64,000 bases of DNA, from positions 806,001-870,000 of the forward strand of contig JAQFWX010000018.1 in NCBI GenBank assembly GCA_027605045.1. Reading direction: 5' to 3'. The notes under the pieces are model-generated. The model did not search any database. It was not told the DNA's origin and saw only the letters and a program-made list of their open reading frames with translations. This stretch comes from Phallus indusiatus. Lineage: Eukaryota > Basidiomycota > Agaricomycetes > Phallales > Phallaceae. A program made the position numbers and the translations under genes. Shown here in pieces: positions 22,402-33,760 of this stretch. Each line of letters starts with the position of its first letter. The stretch's first letter is position 1.

Positions 22402-25169
22402 TCAATAATTGCCCGACAAGTTACCCAGACCATACGATCCTGACGGTGTCGGACTAGTAGTGTTGGTATTTCTCATAACATTTTGAAGGTATGGCCCTTG
22501 CGCGACAGGCAAGGGTGCCGGCAAATTTAACCCATACAAAGACGAATTGGGACTGGGAGCCTGATAACCAAGTTGGCTTTGAGGAGGACTAGGACTGGCA
22601 GGTTGTTGAGGAACCGCCGTCAATTGTTTCTGCAATGCTTGGAGCTAATTTTCAAGATAAGTAAATATTGTAGAGAATTCAAAAACTATAGGAAGGGATA
22701 TATACCTCGTAATAAGCGAAATCTTGTAACAAAGAGGTTCGAGCAGGATGAGTAACGAAGATTCGAAGCATCTCTTGCCCAGCTTCGGGGAGAAGTTCTT
22801 GCGTATCTCGAGAATTGGTGACCGGTTTACGCTCTTGCGTATTACTAAACAACAAGTTATAAACATGAAGCAAAAAAAAATAGAGCGACTAAGCGACCTA
22901 CTTTAGACGGATATGACGGAGGTTCGCATTAGGAATGTCTCTGACGAAGATCCATCGTACTTTGAAGACACCCTTCCATTTGTCAGAAGCCCAAACAGTA
23001 CTACTACGAGTATAGTCGACCGGAGTAAGCATTTCAGCCATGCCACAAAAGTGGCCACTGGCCAGCATGTCAGTAAACAAGCGCAGGCACATGAATAGAC
23101 GGTATTACCTAGCATTGACGCTAAAAAAGAGGTACACTGGACCTCGCCCATTACATTCTTTAAAAGCCTTGTCTAATCTTTTATTTCCAGGATCGGTCGA
23201 ACTCCAAATTTCGTACTTCAAAGATTTATGCACGTCATCTTCCGTAAACGATTTGATCACGAAAAACCGAGCATAATTGGGACGGAGATCGAAGGAAGTA
23301 GGGTTGTAACCTTTGGTGGCAATCAAAGTAGGTACGTCTATGGGAGCAATATTATATGCAGATAAGAGCTTATTGGTCGCAGCTTGTCCGTTGCTGTTGC
23401 CCGCAGATGAGTTGGCGAAAAGTGACATGCCGATCATTCTGGGTGCTTGTTGCTGTTGCTGTTGCTGCTGTTGTTGTTGTTGCTGCTGCTGCTGTTGAAG
23501 ATATTGAGGTGGAATGCTTGGGACAGGTGGTGCCATCTGAGACTGTCCGCTGATATTATTGCTCCATAATTGGTTTTGAAATTGCAGATTGGGGTTTGAA
23601 GTTCGATGAGTCAAGGTCCTTTCCTTTTGCTCCCACACGCTCGTGGTATTTTGTGCACTGTCGGACAAAGGTACATGCTCATTGCCGCCGAAATTGAGGC
23701 GGCTACCTGCAAGACTCTGAAGGCGACTATTCGGAGAACCTAAGCCTGGTGTACCGTAACCAAGGTTAGCAAACACCGCTTGAAAAGCTTGATTCGTCGT
23801 GTTCTGCTGCTGTTGTTGTTGCTGTGATTGTTGAATTTGACTAAAAGAAATCATTGATCGTCGTTTCAACCAGACACATGACATATAACTTACGTCAAAT
23901 CAGGAGTCCGCAGACCTCCCCCGACTGACCCGCGTAAACCTTGGGCATTGAATCGGGGAGGGACGGGTTGGCCAGAGACATTGTTCAGCAATAATTGCGA
24001 TGTTTCTTTAGGAGACGTTCCCGACGACAATTCCAAAGCACTAAGAGCACGTTGCACATCATCCATACCTCCATTTCCCGATGCGGTTTGGTTGTAAACC
24101 GAATGAGGGTTGCCGACCGCGGATGTCTTCCAATCCACTGATCCCCAAGGACTTCGGGATCCTGGGCTTCCGTACAAATTGGGAGTTTGTGGTTGTGGTT
24201 GCTGCGAAGAAATGGCCTGTTGATATTCCAAGGTATCGTCGTCGTAACCTTCCTCCGCAAATTGATCATCTGCCTCGGAAGACGGGGTGACACTATCAGG
24301 TCCCGTCGATCCTGGAGGAGCATCCGTCCCAAGGCCAATTGTGTTATTTCTTCGTGGTTTCATTCCCGCCAAAGTTCCTGATCGTTTGAGTCCCGACGCA
24401 CCGGAATGATTTGCGCCATAGGTCAGAGACTGATGTCTTCGTACATTAGCTCCGGATGCAGGCGGTGGAGAAGGAACATTCAAAGGTACAAACGACGGAG
24501 AAAGAGGCGAAGAAGAACTTGGTGGAAGATTGGAATTTTCAATGTTTCGTAACTGCTGTGTAGTATTCATGTCTGCCTGAAAAGGAGAACAAAAAGTCAA
24601 TATCCGGGAGGGTATTAACCGAGGCAATCAGTGTTGGTATTTTACCTCTTCCGCATTCCTTAGACCCCTCATTTCTGCCTCCCAGTCTTCTTCTTCACCA
24701 TCAAGGCCATGTTCAGCATGAATAGCACTCAGGCTATTCAAAGTACGAAGAGGAGTGGTTGAGCCGGACTGCCTGGATTTGGGCTGGTAGTCTGTATCAT
24801 GAATGCAAATGAAGAATTACGATCATTATGATCTTATACGCAAAGTAAACAATCGGACATACGCTTGTTTGTGTGATATTTTGTAGGTAGCGATGTTTGA
24901 CGGTGTAGACTTGCATTCTTCTCCCCAACTGCTCCGACTGGGGCAACCCATTCTTCCTCAGGATGAACGTATTCATCCTCAAGTCCCGTGGACGATAAAT
25001 CACCGTTTTCTTCTGATATAATCGTTCTTGATGCATTCCTGGCTGATCGGCCGTGTGCTGATATAGTATGGTATCGCCTCACACCACTTCCAGAGGCAGT
25101 TTGGGGAGGAGAAGGCGGAACGGAAGGACTGGTCTGCACTGCAGACTGTGTCAGCTTCGGAGAGGACAT
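22402..25169 (-). CDS. YTH-domain RNA-binding protein (m6A reader)
   Basis: Reader of N6-methyladenosine in mRNA. The YTH domain is encoded at about 22740-23330: [76 protein letters not shown] and [11 protein letters not shown]. The tryptophans of IWSS, VWASDKW and the nearby aromatic positions are consistent with the m6A cage. The N-terminal half is long and disordered: Ser/Pro-rich blocks ([20 protein letters not shown]), RRYHTIS and RRHQSLTY motifs, an acidic [14 protein letters not shown] exon, then a 17-residue polyGln run at 23447-23497 and another Gln-rich patch near 23810-23830. After the YTH domain a helical segment and a Gln/Pro/Ser/Asn tail end in LGNLSGNY. This layout resembles cytoplasmic YTHDF/Pho92-like readers. 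Confidence 0.88.
23447..23497 (-). repeat. CAG/CAA repeat encoding polyglutamine in the YTH protein
   Basis: Seventeen consecutive Gln codons, a mix of CAG and CAA. The mixture argues for selection on the amino acid run rather than a recent pure CAG expansion. Confidence 0.9.
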
Positions 25170-25558
25170 ACTTGTTCTTCCTCGATAATCAGAAGAAAAA
25201 ACAAGTTTCCCTGTCCGTCGTTATTTGGACAAAGGAAGGGGCACAAGAGGTAGCTGGCAACGTCGTCTGCGTGGAATGGATTTGTAAATCAGCGGGCGCT
25301 ACTTCCACGGAAAGGGTCACTGACATTCAGGTTTCCTTGGTTGAACCGATTGAGTTACAGCGAATCACATGTGAATTAAGACATTTGAAACGATGAATAT
25401 TGAAGAAAAGTTTCGTTATATGAAACTCAAGCTATACTATAAGTTAAGCATGGCCGATCAGTCTTTGACTCGGAACCCGAGAAAATTCAATGTAGGAATA
25501 CTAATACAACTGTAGCTAAATACGAAACAGATCTTCATCGCGCAATGAAGGTAAAAAT
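25170..25558. other. Intergenic region between the YTH and Clp1-like genes
   Basis: About 390 bp holding the YTH promoter and the 3' flank of the upstream gene. A long open frame on the plus strand (25148-25396) has no recognisable homology. Confidence 0.4.
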
Positions 25559-26679
25559 CTAGACCTTTTTTTCATTCTTCCCGCTTGGACGTTCGGTATC
25601 AGAATGACAGCCGTCTCCACTCTCGCCAGATGTACTTGAGTCGTCTTCTGCTTCCTGCTCGGAAGGTTGGGGAGGTGGTGTGGAGGTAGGTTTCATCCAG
25701 ATTCTGTGGTACCTTCCCAAGGCAGCTTTAATTTCAACCCTCATTCCCAAATATTCCACATTTCGAACGATACTTTGCCAGGTCAGAGCACCTTTCTGAA
25801 GAGAGTCTTCAATGTGACCGAAGGTCCCAAAGTACAAGTAATAGAAGAGATGTGGGATAGAGACTGGATCTGGAACAGGTAAGTAGATAATAGGGTGATT
25901 AGGACGAGATGACGGAAGGATATGTGGGATCCGAGCAGAGGTGGCAGCACGATTTGAAACAGATAAATGCAAGCTAGGTGAGCGGAGAGGACCGGACTGA
26001 GAACGCGTCTGGCCTCCATTGTGGACTTGTTTGGGAGGGGTAAATGATGTATTCCCCGACTGCCAATCATCCAAGACTGAGCGCAGTAAAGTTGATTGAA
26101 TAGACAGGTATTGTTGATGCAACTGCATTTCGTCAGTCCACAAGTTCGAAATTTCTTTGGTAGGTTTAAATAAATGATTCTAAACCTTGAAAGCCATTTT
26201 TTGCGGCACCATCTGTTGAGTGAGACGACGATGGCGACCATCATTAGACGATCCAGATTCGATCCGACCGGGAGGCATTGCTTGTGCAGGTCTAGGATCA
26301 TCATCTGACTCGAGAAATGTGCTTTTTGGCACCACTAGTGAATAATAAAACAAGTTTTGTAAGGTAAGGTAAACAAACAGAAAGCATTTGAAAGCTCACC
26401 TACAGTGCAATCAGCTGTTTCGGGTTTATTCCAATAGTTCCCAGCAAAACGGTGTAACTTGGAGGAGCGAGAAAAAGCGGAGCAACAGATGACATCGTGG
26501 GTTTATGAAACCATAGAAGACAGGGGGATATGACAATGACATACTTGCGAGATAATATACAAATCGGGAACACCATCCAATGAAGATCCAGAGGAGGGAA
26601 CCGGACACGGATGAGACAAAGAAGGCGAGGAAGCAGATATGCGAGTCGAAACACGTTCGTGAAGGGAAGGTTTCGACAT
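25559..26679 (-). CDS. Clampless1 (Clp1)-like / BTB-like domain protein, tentative
   Basis: The joined exons give a Ser/Pro-rich N-terminus (MSKPSLHERVSTRISASSPS), then LHRFAGNYWNKPETADCTV, a basic middle (GRHRRLTQQMVPQKMAFK), and a main exon 25559-26143. That exon contains IPHILPSSRPNHPIIYLPVP, DPVSIPHLFYYLYFGTFGHI, EDSLQKGALTWQSIVRNVEY and LGMRVEIKAALGRYHRIWM, with a Ser/Glu-rich tail. The pattern of a short beta segment, PSxxxxPxLFYYLYxG and a long helix resembles the BTB-like core of basidiomycete Clp1 proteins, which act downstream of mating-type genes in clamp-cell formation. That link rests on remembered pattern only; it could be another BTB-like family. Three introns were placed. A TATA-like GTTATATA complement lies about 225 bp upstream of the ATG. 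Confidence 0.5.
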
Positions 26680-27638
26680 GTCCTTGACTACGTTCTGAGA
26701 GAGAAAGAAAAAAACAGTAGCAGAGAGATGGGCGAACGATTACTTGGTGTCGTTTGAAAGCTGGGCAAGGACAGACCTTGACTCCTGAAATTTTACGGGA
26801 TTAGCCGCACAATCGTGAAGAGCTAGTGTCTTCTTTGTCAAGGAATTCCAGGGTGTGCGATTGAGGGGGGAAAAAAAAGAGTGTGAAAGGCTGGCAACTG
26901 TGTTATATAGACCGTGAACGAAAATAATTCACAGTGTGCGGACAGTGGTCCTAGCTGGTGAATTCCGCATACGAACATGTGTTCTGGCGATCAAGATAAA
27001 TGAACAGAAATTATTTGAGCCCCTGCACTGTTATCCTGAAAGATAATTGTGCTCTCCAATTTGGTAATGGCCGAAGCCAAATTCAGCATCGACTCGTGTT
27101 TTGGCTTTTATTGTTCATGGTTCACTGGCAACGCCTAAATGAGGGAAAATAAATAAATAAATAAAGATATGTATGTTAGTGAGGGGGTTTATTAATATTG
27201 AAAAAATTGTTACCACTTCGTGTTGGAAACCACTGCAACTTAATTGCGCTATTCTGGGTGAATGTTAAGCTGGACCGTGACGTGAGGGCGCCGCTTACCA
27301 AGAAAGGCAAGTGCTACCAAATAGGACCTATTGTCTAGTACAGTGAGTATGCGACTCGAGTTTTTGAAACGTAGTAACCAGATTCTTGTATGATTAAAAG
27401 CGTGGTGATATATAGGAAGGTATCTGAACAACCCTGACTGTCGAGTTCTTACTGTCAACTTCCAATCACAAGCCTGCATTAGATTTTTGCCTTTTATGGA
27501 ATTTATGAAGAGAAGAGACTTTGAAAAATTACGCAAAATCATGTGTATTTGACGATGTATATGATGGTATTTCGTCATCTTCACAAAAAGTAATTATAGC
27601 TCCCTAGGGTAAATCAACGTGCATGAATTTTTTGTAAT
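26680..27638. other. Intergenic region with (AAAT)n tract
   Basis: About 960 bp between two minus-strand genes, with a short AAAT repeat at 27147-27165 and AT-rich flanks. The open frame at 27249-27584 on the minus strand has no family resemblance or coding-like composition. Confidence 0.45.
27147..27165. repeat. (AAAT)n microsatellite
   Basis: About four and a half tandem AAAT units in the intergenic region. Confidence 0.85.
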
Positions 27639-28688
27639 CTAAGCCATCGTAACGAAAAGACCCATAACGGCAACCAAAAATGTTGCTGCAATTGCGACTG
27701 ATCCTTTCGCAGCACCGTTACCGGAGCCAGAGCCAGAGCCGGAACCGGAACCACTGGAACTACCAGAGCCACTAACCTGAGTGGGGACAGAAGTTTCTAC
27801 GACGCCTGAACCTGTCAACTGAGGCGAGGTAGCCTATCATATTAAAAAAAGGGATAAAAATAAGGTTTGTATTTTGGTGAAACAGGAAAGTAAGAGCAGC
27901 GCATACAGTAGCTTCGTTAGTGACTTTAACGGCTGCAGCTGAGAGGGAGCTGAAGGCACTTGAGTTGCTAGGGTTGACGACCCTAATTTAAGTGAATGGT
28001 CAGCCTGAAGCCACACACAAATCTAAACTTAGTAAAGCTTACAATACCATTGCCATTTCACAGTGAGGGATTGGTTTGATTTGCTACAGGTGATTCCTTA
28101 GCCAGCGTGAAAAAAAAAGTACTTGATTTCGACTTACAGGACAGTAAAAAGTCAATTCTGAAGAAAAAAATGTTCTTTATAATGTAAAATAGTGGATAAA
28201 GCATAGTGCTCACGATCAGTGGTGTTGATAGTGAAAGCCCACGAAGAACCTGGGTTCATTAATCCACTGTTCAAACCTCCTGTCAATTCCGTGCAGGGAG
28301 CGCTGGGGTCGGACTGAGTCAAACCATGTGCTACTTGCGAGTCTCTGATACATTTCAAAATTGAGAATAACTCATTGGATAAAGGGTCTGAATTGAGACT
28401 CACTTAGAGACTTGAATAACAATTGTATCATTGACGTTAGCAGTGACAGTGTTAGGGCTGAATGTAAGAGAGTTTTGCGGTCCGAGTGTGATCTAATTTT
28501 CACAAAATTGAAAACTGCCGCATTAGGAAATCGAATGAGACACCACAACTCACGAGTTTGATATTGGACGGAAGCGGGGCAGCAGAGGAGGAGGAGGAGG
28601 AAGTGGGAGTGGGCGCGTCAGGTGGGGCACCGTATTGAGCAGAAACAAGGACCGGGAGGGCAAGAACGGCAATAGACAACAATTGCAT
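27639..28688 (-). CDS. Secreted cupredoxin-like, probably GPI-anchored cell-surface protein
   Basis: A signal peptide (MQLLSIAVLALPVLVSA) is followed by a Pro/Ser-rich linker and a plastocyanin-like domain: FSPNTVTANVNDTIVIQVS, DSQVAHGLTQSDPSAPCTEL, GGLNSGLMNPGSSWAFTINT and a Cys-containing strand (FYC-like). The tail is Gly/Ser-rich (SGSGSSGSGSGSGSGSGNG) and ends in a hydrophobic stretch (VAIAATFLVAVMGLFVTMA), the classic GPI-attachment layout. Fungal members are often called extracellular serine-rich or cupredoxin proteins. One likely copper-type His and the disulfide Cys can be seen; the full ligand set cannot be confirmed because of exon joins. About six introns. A good TATATAAG box lies 88 bp upstream of the ATG. 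Confidence 0.78.
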
Positions 28689-29637
28689 CTTTAGTGTCTG
28701 GGGTGATAGGTCGTTCAGTGAAGATGAAAGGAAACACTTGAAGAGTGGAAATTTTGGTGGGACATTCTGTGCAGCTTATATACAGCGGGGAGGGTCGGAT
28801 AAAGCTGACCCAATACAGTTGCTGCGGTTCGGTCACGTTTGTCGAAAAACTAGATGCGGTTTCGATAGCCGATCGCACCCTAGCCATGGAGCTGCTTGTC
28901 GTAAAATGATTGAAACGACGATTGTGCCAATCCCGTTCGGCGTAGTACTAATAGTGGCTGTCAGCCAAAAACAGAAGAGTTTGGACAGGTTAAGGCTAGC
29001 TGCTCACCCCACCACCATCAAGGTCCTGTTCGAAAACAGCTTGCTATGTTTCATTTTGAAAGAATATAATCGACGGTAGTTTTTTCGCCCGAATCGGGAT
29101 AGGCGGAGAGGACATTCTTTTTTTTCTTGAATTAGTTACTGCGCACAAGGGTGATACTTGTGCTCAGGTCCTCGGAGTAGAGCCACGGGTTCGGCATGCG
29201 CTCCGGGCTTATCATACATAACAACTGGCACCTAATGTAATACATTGAGCAGTGAAATTTTTGATGAAAAGTAAAAGGGAGGGATAAAGAGAAAAGAAAG
29301 TAAGAAAAAAATTCTTACATTCTGTCAAGGCTTGCTCTTTTAAATACACGGATCTATTTTTTTGTCTTTTCTGCGCAGCCTGCACGAGCCAAACGTGCAG
29401 AGACTCCGCCAACCTCTCGATTTCTAACTTCAGAGGGAGTGAGCTGCGGAATTCGCGAATCCCAATCAACACCTTGACATGCGCGACTCACGCTCCAATA
29501 AGGGACGCGCAGCCTCGACGTGGGAAATCTCATGGGAACAAAACGCGCTAAAAAAAACTCTCATCAAAAGTGTCAACGATCACAGCGTTAGTATCTAATT
29601 GTGTGTAGGGAGGGGGAGAGTGTATGTATGTACGCAG
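28689..29637. other. Intergenic region of about 950 bp, no supported gene
   Basis: It contains the TATA-type promoter of the cupredoxin-like gene and the 3' flank of the NUDT19-like gene. Two overlapping short minus-strand frames lie at 29212-29533: one opens with a GTG, the other with a real ATG (59 aa, 29354-29533). Neither is recognisable. Confidence 0.4.
28775..28783 (-). promoter_or_regulatory. TATA box of the cupredoxin-like gene
   Basis: The minus strand reads GTATATAAG 88 bp upstream of the ATG, a canonical TATA element at a plausible distance for a short 5' UTR. Confidence 0.5.
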
Positions 29638-30827
29638 TCATAATTTATTTCCAATACGTAATCCTGGACCTGGACCACCATACACGTCAATATTGCGTTC
29701 TAGTTGTATCACTCGCATCTGATCCAGAGTTAACTGTAATGCTAAACCATATTCTTGCTAGGATATCGACTTACCTCTCCTTGGCCCCTTTCGACAATTG
29801 ACCTATGGCGTGCTCCTGGAGGGCCATCTCTACTTTCATCGCCTTCATACGTCAGTGCCATATGCTCCAGCGAGCCGGTACTCTTTTGCAGACGAGGATT
29901 AAATACACGTTGCCCAAAAGACCCAAGCGCCAGCTTCCGAATGGTTTCGCGCTGGTCTGCGGTATTTATATCGCCGGGCAGGAGTGAAGCTAGTGTATCA
30001 AGCAAATAATACTGAGGTGGCATAAGAAATATCTGTCAAATAATTTGATCAGACCGAAATGATTTCATTTTCATAAAATACAAGCTTAACCCTTTTTGCC
30101 ATGAATTCAGATATAGCATCCTTTGGTGCTATGAAACGAACTGATATGACTTCAATTCCTCCGTCAGGGGTCGGTAACTGCTGTACAGCTTCTCCCGTAC
30201 TTGCATCACACCAAGTTTTCAATGTTGATAAAAAAGCAACGAAGAAATGTGCATGAAATCTCCTGATAATATTATGATGAGCATCTTGGTTGATTACAAT
30301 ATACCAAAAGTATACCTTGGTGAAGTGGGAGGCGTAATCCACTCAGTGAACGGAAGCAACGCATCCACGCTCGGAGATAAATTGAGAGCCCTCAGTGATT
30401 CAATAAATGATACGCGCTGTGCATGGATATCCAACCTCGCAGTTTCAAGCTCTTTAATTGAGGGAAGTTGGTGAGGTGACTTTGCATCAGGTGTAGCCAA
30501 CAAAATGCCCGTCTCTTCAAACGTCTCCCGTATAGCTGTCAACTGATTCGAGGTATCCTGTCGAGTATCATATACGCCGCCTGGAAAGACCTAGGAGATA
30601 TAATTCGAAAACATTTATGACAAGCTTGTGTTTTTGAAGTAAAACCGCACGTAAGCACCCGCGAATGACTTGGAATTTGGATTTCTTTCCACCATCAGCA
30701 CGCGATTTTCCTTGTCGATGAGAATTAGACTGGAAGAAAGACGTGGGGTCGTTACTTTGGGCTTTGAACTCATAGTAATTTCAGTCTTGGAAACGGGAAA
30801 GCTCCTAACAAGAGACCTTCTCAGCAT
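29638..30827 (-). CDS. NUDT19-like Nudix hydrolase (acyl-CoA diphosphatase type)
   Basis: The N-terminus (MLRRSLVRSFPVSKTEITMS) leads to PRLSSSLILIDKENRVLMVERNPNSKSFAG (split here by family spacing). An intron separates this from VFPGGVYDTRQDTSNQL and the Nudix helix AIRETFEETGILLA. The long spacer after the box, containing WITPPTSPRYTFGI, RFHAHFFVAFL and EVISVRFIAPKDAI, then FLMPPQYYLLDTLASLLPG, is typical of RP2p/NUDT19 rather than small Nudix enzymes. The end is best modelled with a strong GTAAGT donor near 29790 and a last exon reading LTLDQMRVIQLERN..., GGPGPGLRIGNKL, stop at 29638-29640. NKL is a plausible weak peroxisomal targeting tripeptide. It diverges from the Drn1-like gene, with 199 bp between ATGs. 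Confidence 0.82.
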
Positions 30828-31026
30828 TCAGTGATAGGTGACGATGTCGGGGACGGCAGACCTGAAGGGTGCCGATCTTAAGCGCTAACATGAACCAAGA
30901 TTTTGCACGTGATTCAACAAGCGTGAAGATTCTGATTCGAGTCTCGACGTCGATCTCTGCTCAGTGCTTATGACAGTGACAGACACCTGATTTCAATCTC
31001 AACAAACAGAACAATCTCAGCCTGAA

Positions 31027-33646
31027 ATGAGCACAATTAAAGTGTGAGAAATCAATCTTATTTCGACGTTTTATAGGGTCATATTGATCGCTTTGAACAG
31101 TCTAGCCATTGGTTCGGTATTGGGCTCATTCGAGAGCCTATGTCAGAAAATCAAAGCAATTAACCAGAAACACGGGAAATTTGAAATGGTCCTTGTTACT
31201 GGAGATTTCTTTGGTCCACCAGACAGCTCTCCAGAGCAAACGAAAGAGTTAGCCGCGTTGCTGGATGGTCGAATTGAAGGTATGTTGGACCTTGGTGCAT
31301 CCCTTCTCAGTCATGCTTACGGTCAGGTTTAATGGATATCATATCACCCAGTTCCAATTCAGATGTATATAACTCAGGGTCAGTACCCCATACCACCATC
31401 AGCCGTACAGAAGATACAAGAGCACGGTCAAGTATGCAAAAACGTCATCTTCCTCGGTAGGGTACCTTCTTCTACTTTTATCCACCTTTTTGTCGCTAAT
31501 TACCTCGAAAATAGGTAAATCAGCTGTTCTGACCACATCTCACGGCTTCAAAATAGCCTGTCTCGGCGGCTCTTATGCACCCGAGAAGTTTTATGGCAAA
31601 TCAAGCAACGCTGTAAGATTCATTCGTTATCCATTATTTTCGAAATCCTCATTGTCTCTGTCCCAGGAATCTCTATATCAACAATACTTTACATCTTCAA
31701 ATCTAAAACAACTAATTCAGCAAATTTCCCCATCTTCCTCCACTTCCTCCAATCCCAATTCTCTAGCTATTGCTAAAGCTTTCGCCTCTTTTCAATACGT
31801 CGACATCCTTATGACATATACTTGGCCTACATCCATCGTTTCGGAGACAACGACGCTACCGAGCGACTCAGAGCCGAACTTGGCACCACAATTGGATGAT
31901 CTAGTTCGCAAAGCAAAACCGCGTTATTATTTTTCCTCCAGTGCAAGCACATTCTGGGAGAGAGAACCATTCAACTGGGTAGATGAAAACAATCGTACAA
32001 CGAGATTTATTAATCTGGGATCCTTTGGAGATCTACTTCCTCCGCCGCAGGGAAGTAAGAAAGAGCGTGTAAGCTTGAAATCCATTATTTGACAGACTCA
32101 CCATTGACCCTTTTCTCAGTGGTTTTATGCTTTCTCCATAGCTCCACCCGCGCCCCCATCCGCTACACCAACCCCTCAGCCTTTGCCACAGAATATCTCT
32201 CGGAATCCGTTCACCGAGGACGAATCTCCCTCCCACAAAAGGCCGCTCGAAACAGCCAAGGAGCGAAGAGATGACCGTGCTGATAAGCGGTTTAAAAAGG
32301 GCGGTAAAGTATTGTTGTTATTTTATTTACGTCTGAGCTTTTCTGAGCTTTTTTCAATTAGCTAACGAGCGAACTAAGGAGGGCGAAACTCCTCCCGATA
32401 CATATGTTTGTCGGATATGCAATACTGTATACATCTTTACTATTCTTATGGAAAGATTGGAGAATTAATGTGTTTCACAGCCTGGACATTATATTCGCGA
32501 TTGCCCCCAAAAGAAGACTTTGAACGAAATGGGTACCAAAAAGCCACCGGAAGGATACACATGCAGAGCTTGTGCTAATGATCAACATTATTTTAAAGAT
32601 TGCCCTGTAGCCGCACAAAGTGGACCACGGGAACGAGATCATCGCGGACCCAGAAAGCCACTGAAGGAGATTCAACGTATAGTTCTTGCTTTTGCAGCTT
32701 TAGTCCATCTCTGATTGTTTCTTCCTTCGTTTAGCGGACGAATGCTGGTTTTGTTTATCAAATCCTAGTTTAGCGTTCGTACCAAGTCTTTTGTTTTGAG
32801 CTAATATTCCATTCTGAACTTGCACAGGAAGCATCTCCTTGTTGCAATTGGAAAGGAATGCTATGTTACTTTGCCCAAGGGTCAGATTCCACCTACAAAT
32901 CCCGCTGCCAACTCATCTATAACATCCGTCCCGGGAGGTGGTCATGTCCTGATTGTGTAAGACTTTTAGTTGTGCAACTTTCCGCGAACATTTTTACTTA
33001 TCTTAGAGGAAAAACCAGTCCAATATCGCATTTTCCTACCCTGTTAAGCATCCCGACGGACCTTGCGCCTCCCATTTTAGCCGAGATTTCAGAGTGAGTC
33101 CACGTCATCTGATAATTATGGAATATATCTCACAAAAGGACTGTTTGATTAGGTTCCAGGCTTCCCTCAAATCCTTCTATGCTATATATAATACAGTCCC
33201 GATAACATTTGAAGTCTCACGACTCACTGCCAAAGGCGGACATGCGCATATTCAAATAGTACCGGTCCCTAATCGAATAAAAGACGAGGAGATCGAAGAT
33301 GTTTTCGAACAAGCAGGGATAAAATGGGAGGAATTGGCAAGTGGGGGTTTGAAAGATTTCGATTTGCCAAGCTATTTTCGTGTTGAACTTCCCAGCGGGA
33401 AGAACCTGATTCATTATACGAAACCGGGCACTTCGTTTGATGTTCAATTTGGGAGGTGCGTCGAAGTCCTTGTTCTAATGTTAGCTTTACACGCTAAAAT
33501 TTTGAAACAGACGAGTCATTGCAAATCTTCTGGGAGTTCCCGAGAGAGCAGATTGGAGAACGTGTACTCAGTCTGAAGACGAAGAACGAAATGACGCAGA
33601 GGCATTTAAAGAAGCATTTGCAGCCTTCGATCCCTTCAACGTTTGA
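31027..33646 (+). CDS. DRN1: CWF19L1/Drn1 (CwfJ family) lariat-debranching cofactor with zinc knuckles
   Basis: Partner of the lariat debranching enzyme Dbr1 in intron turnover, and late-spliceosome associated. A 14-nt coding first exon (MSTIK) leads to a metallophosphatase-like N-terminal domain: VILIALNSLAIGSVLGSFES, MVLVTGDFFGPP, VIFLGKSAV, KIACLGGSYAPEKFYG, YVDILMTYTWPTSI, PRYYFSSSASTFWEREPF and RFINLGSFGDL. A linker carries two CX2CX4HX4C zinc knuckles, CRICNTPGHYIRDC and CRACANDQHYFKDC (about 32405-32605). The C-terminal CwfJ_C1/C2 domains follow: ECWFCLSNPS, HLLVAIGKECYVTLPKG, GHVLIVPIAHF, FEVSRLTAKGGHAHIQIVPV with its HxHxQ-type motif, DLPSYFRVEL and RVIANLLGVPERADW. Stop at 33644-33646. 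Confidence 0.9.
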
Positions 33647-33760
33647 AGAATATCTTTCTAAAAAGTAATAATAGGTACCAAAATTTAAACATAAACTCAT
33701 GGCGAGTCTTAATACAAACATGTAACACTTTTTTAAGTAAAATACATATATTTATACTTA

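Noticed and set aside
23313..23553. Plus-strand frames encoding polyCys and Ala/Val-rich stretches
   Set aside because: They are shadows of the CAG/CAA repeat of the YTH gene read on the other strand.
27249..27584. A 111-codon minus-strand frame
   Set aside because: Composition is not protein-like, no homology is recognised and it overlaps an AT-rich intergenic region.
29212..29533. Two overlapping minus-strand frames (one 87 codons opening at GTG, one 59 codons with ATG at 29533)
   Set aside because: No recognised domain, no supported splice links, and the longer frame lacks an ATG. Left as intergenic.
19734..30827. A functional cluster of phosphohydrolases (two Nudix enzymes and a histidine phosphatase)
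   Set aside because: They are separated by unrelated genes (YTH, Clp1-like, cupredoxin-like) and have different expected substrates, so proximity looks like chance.
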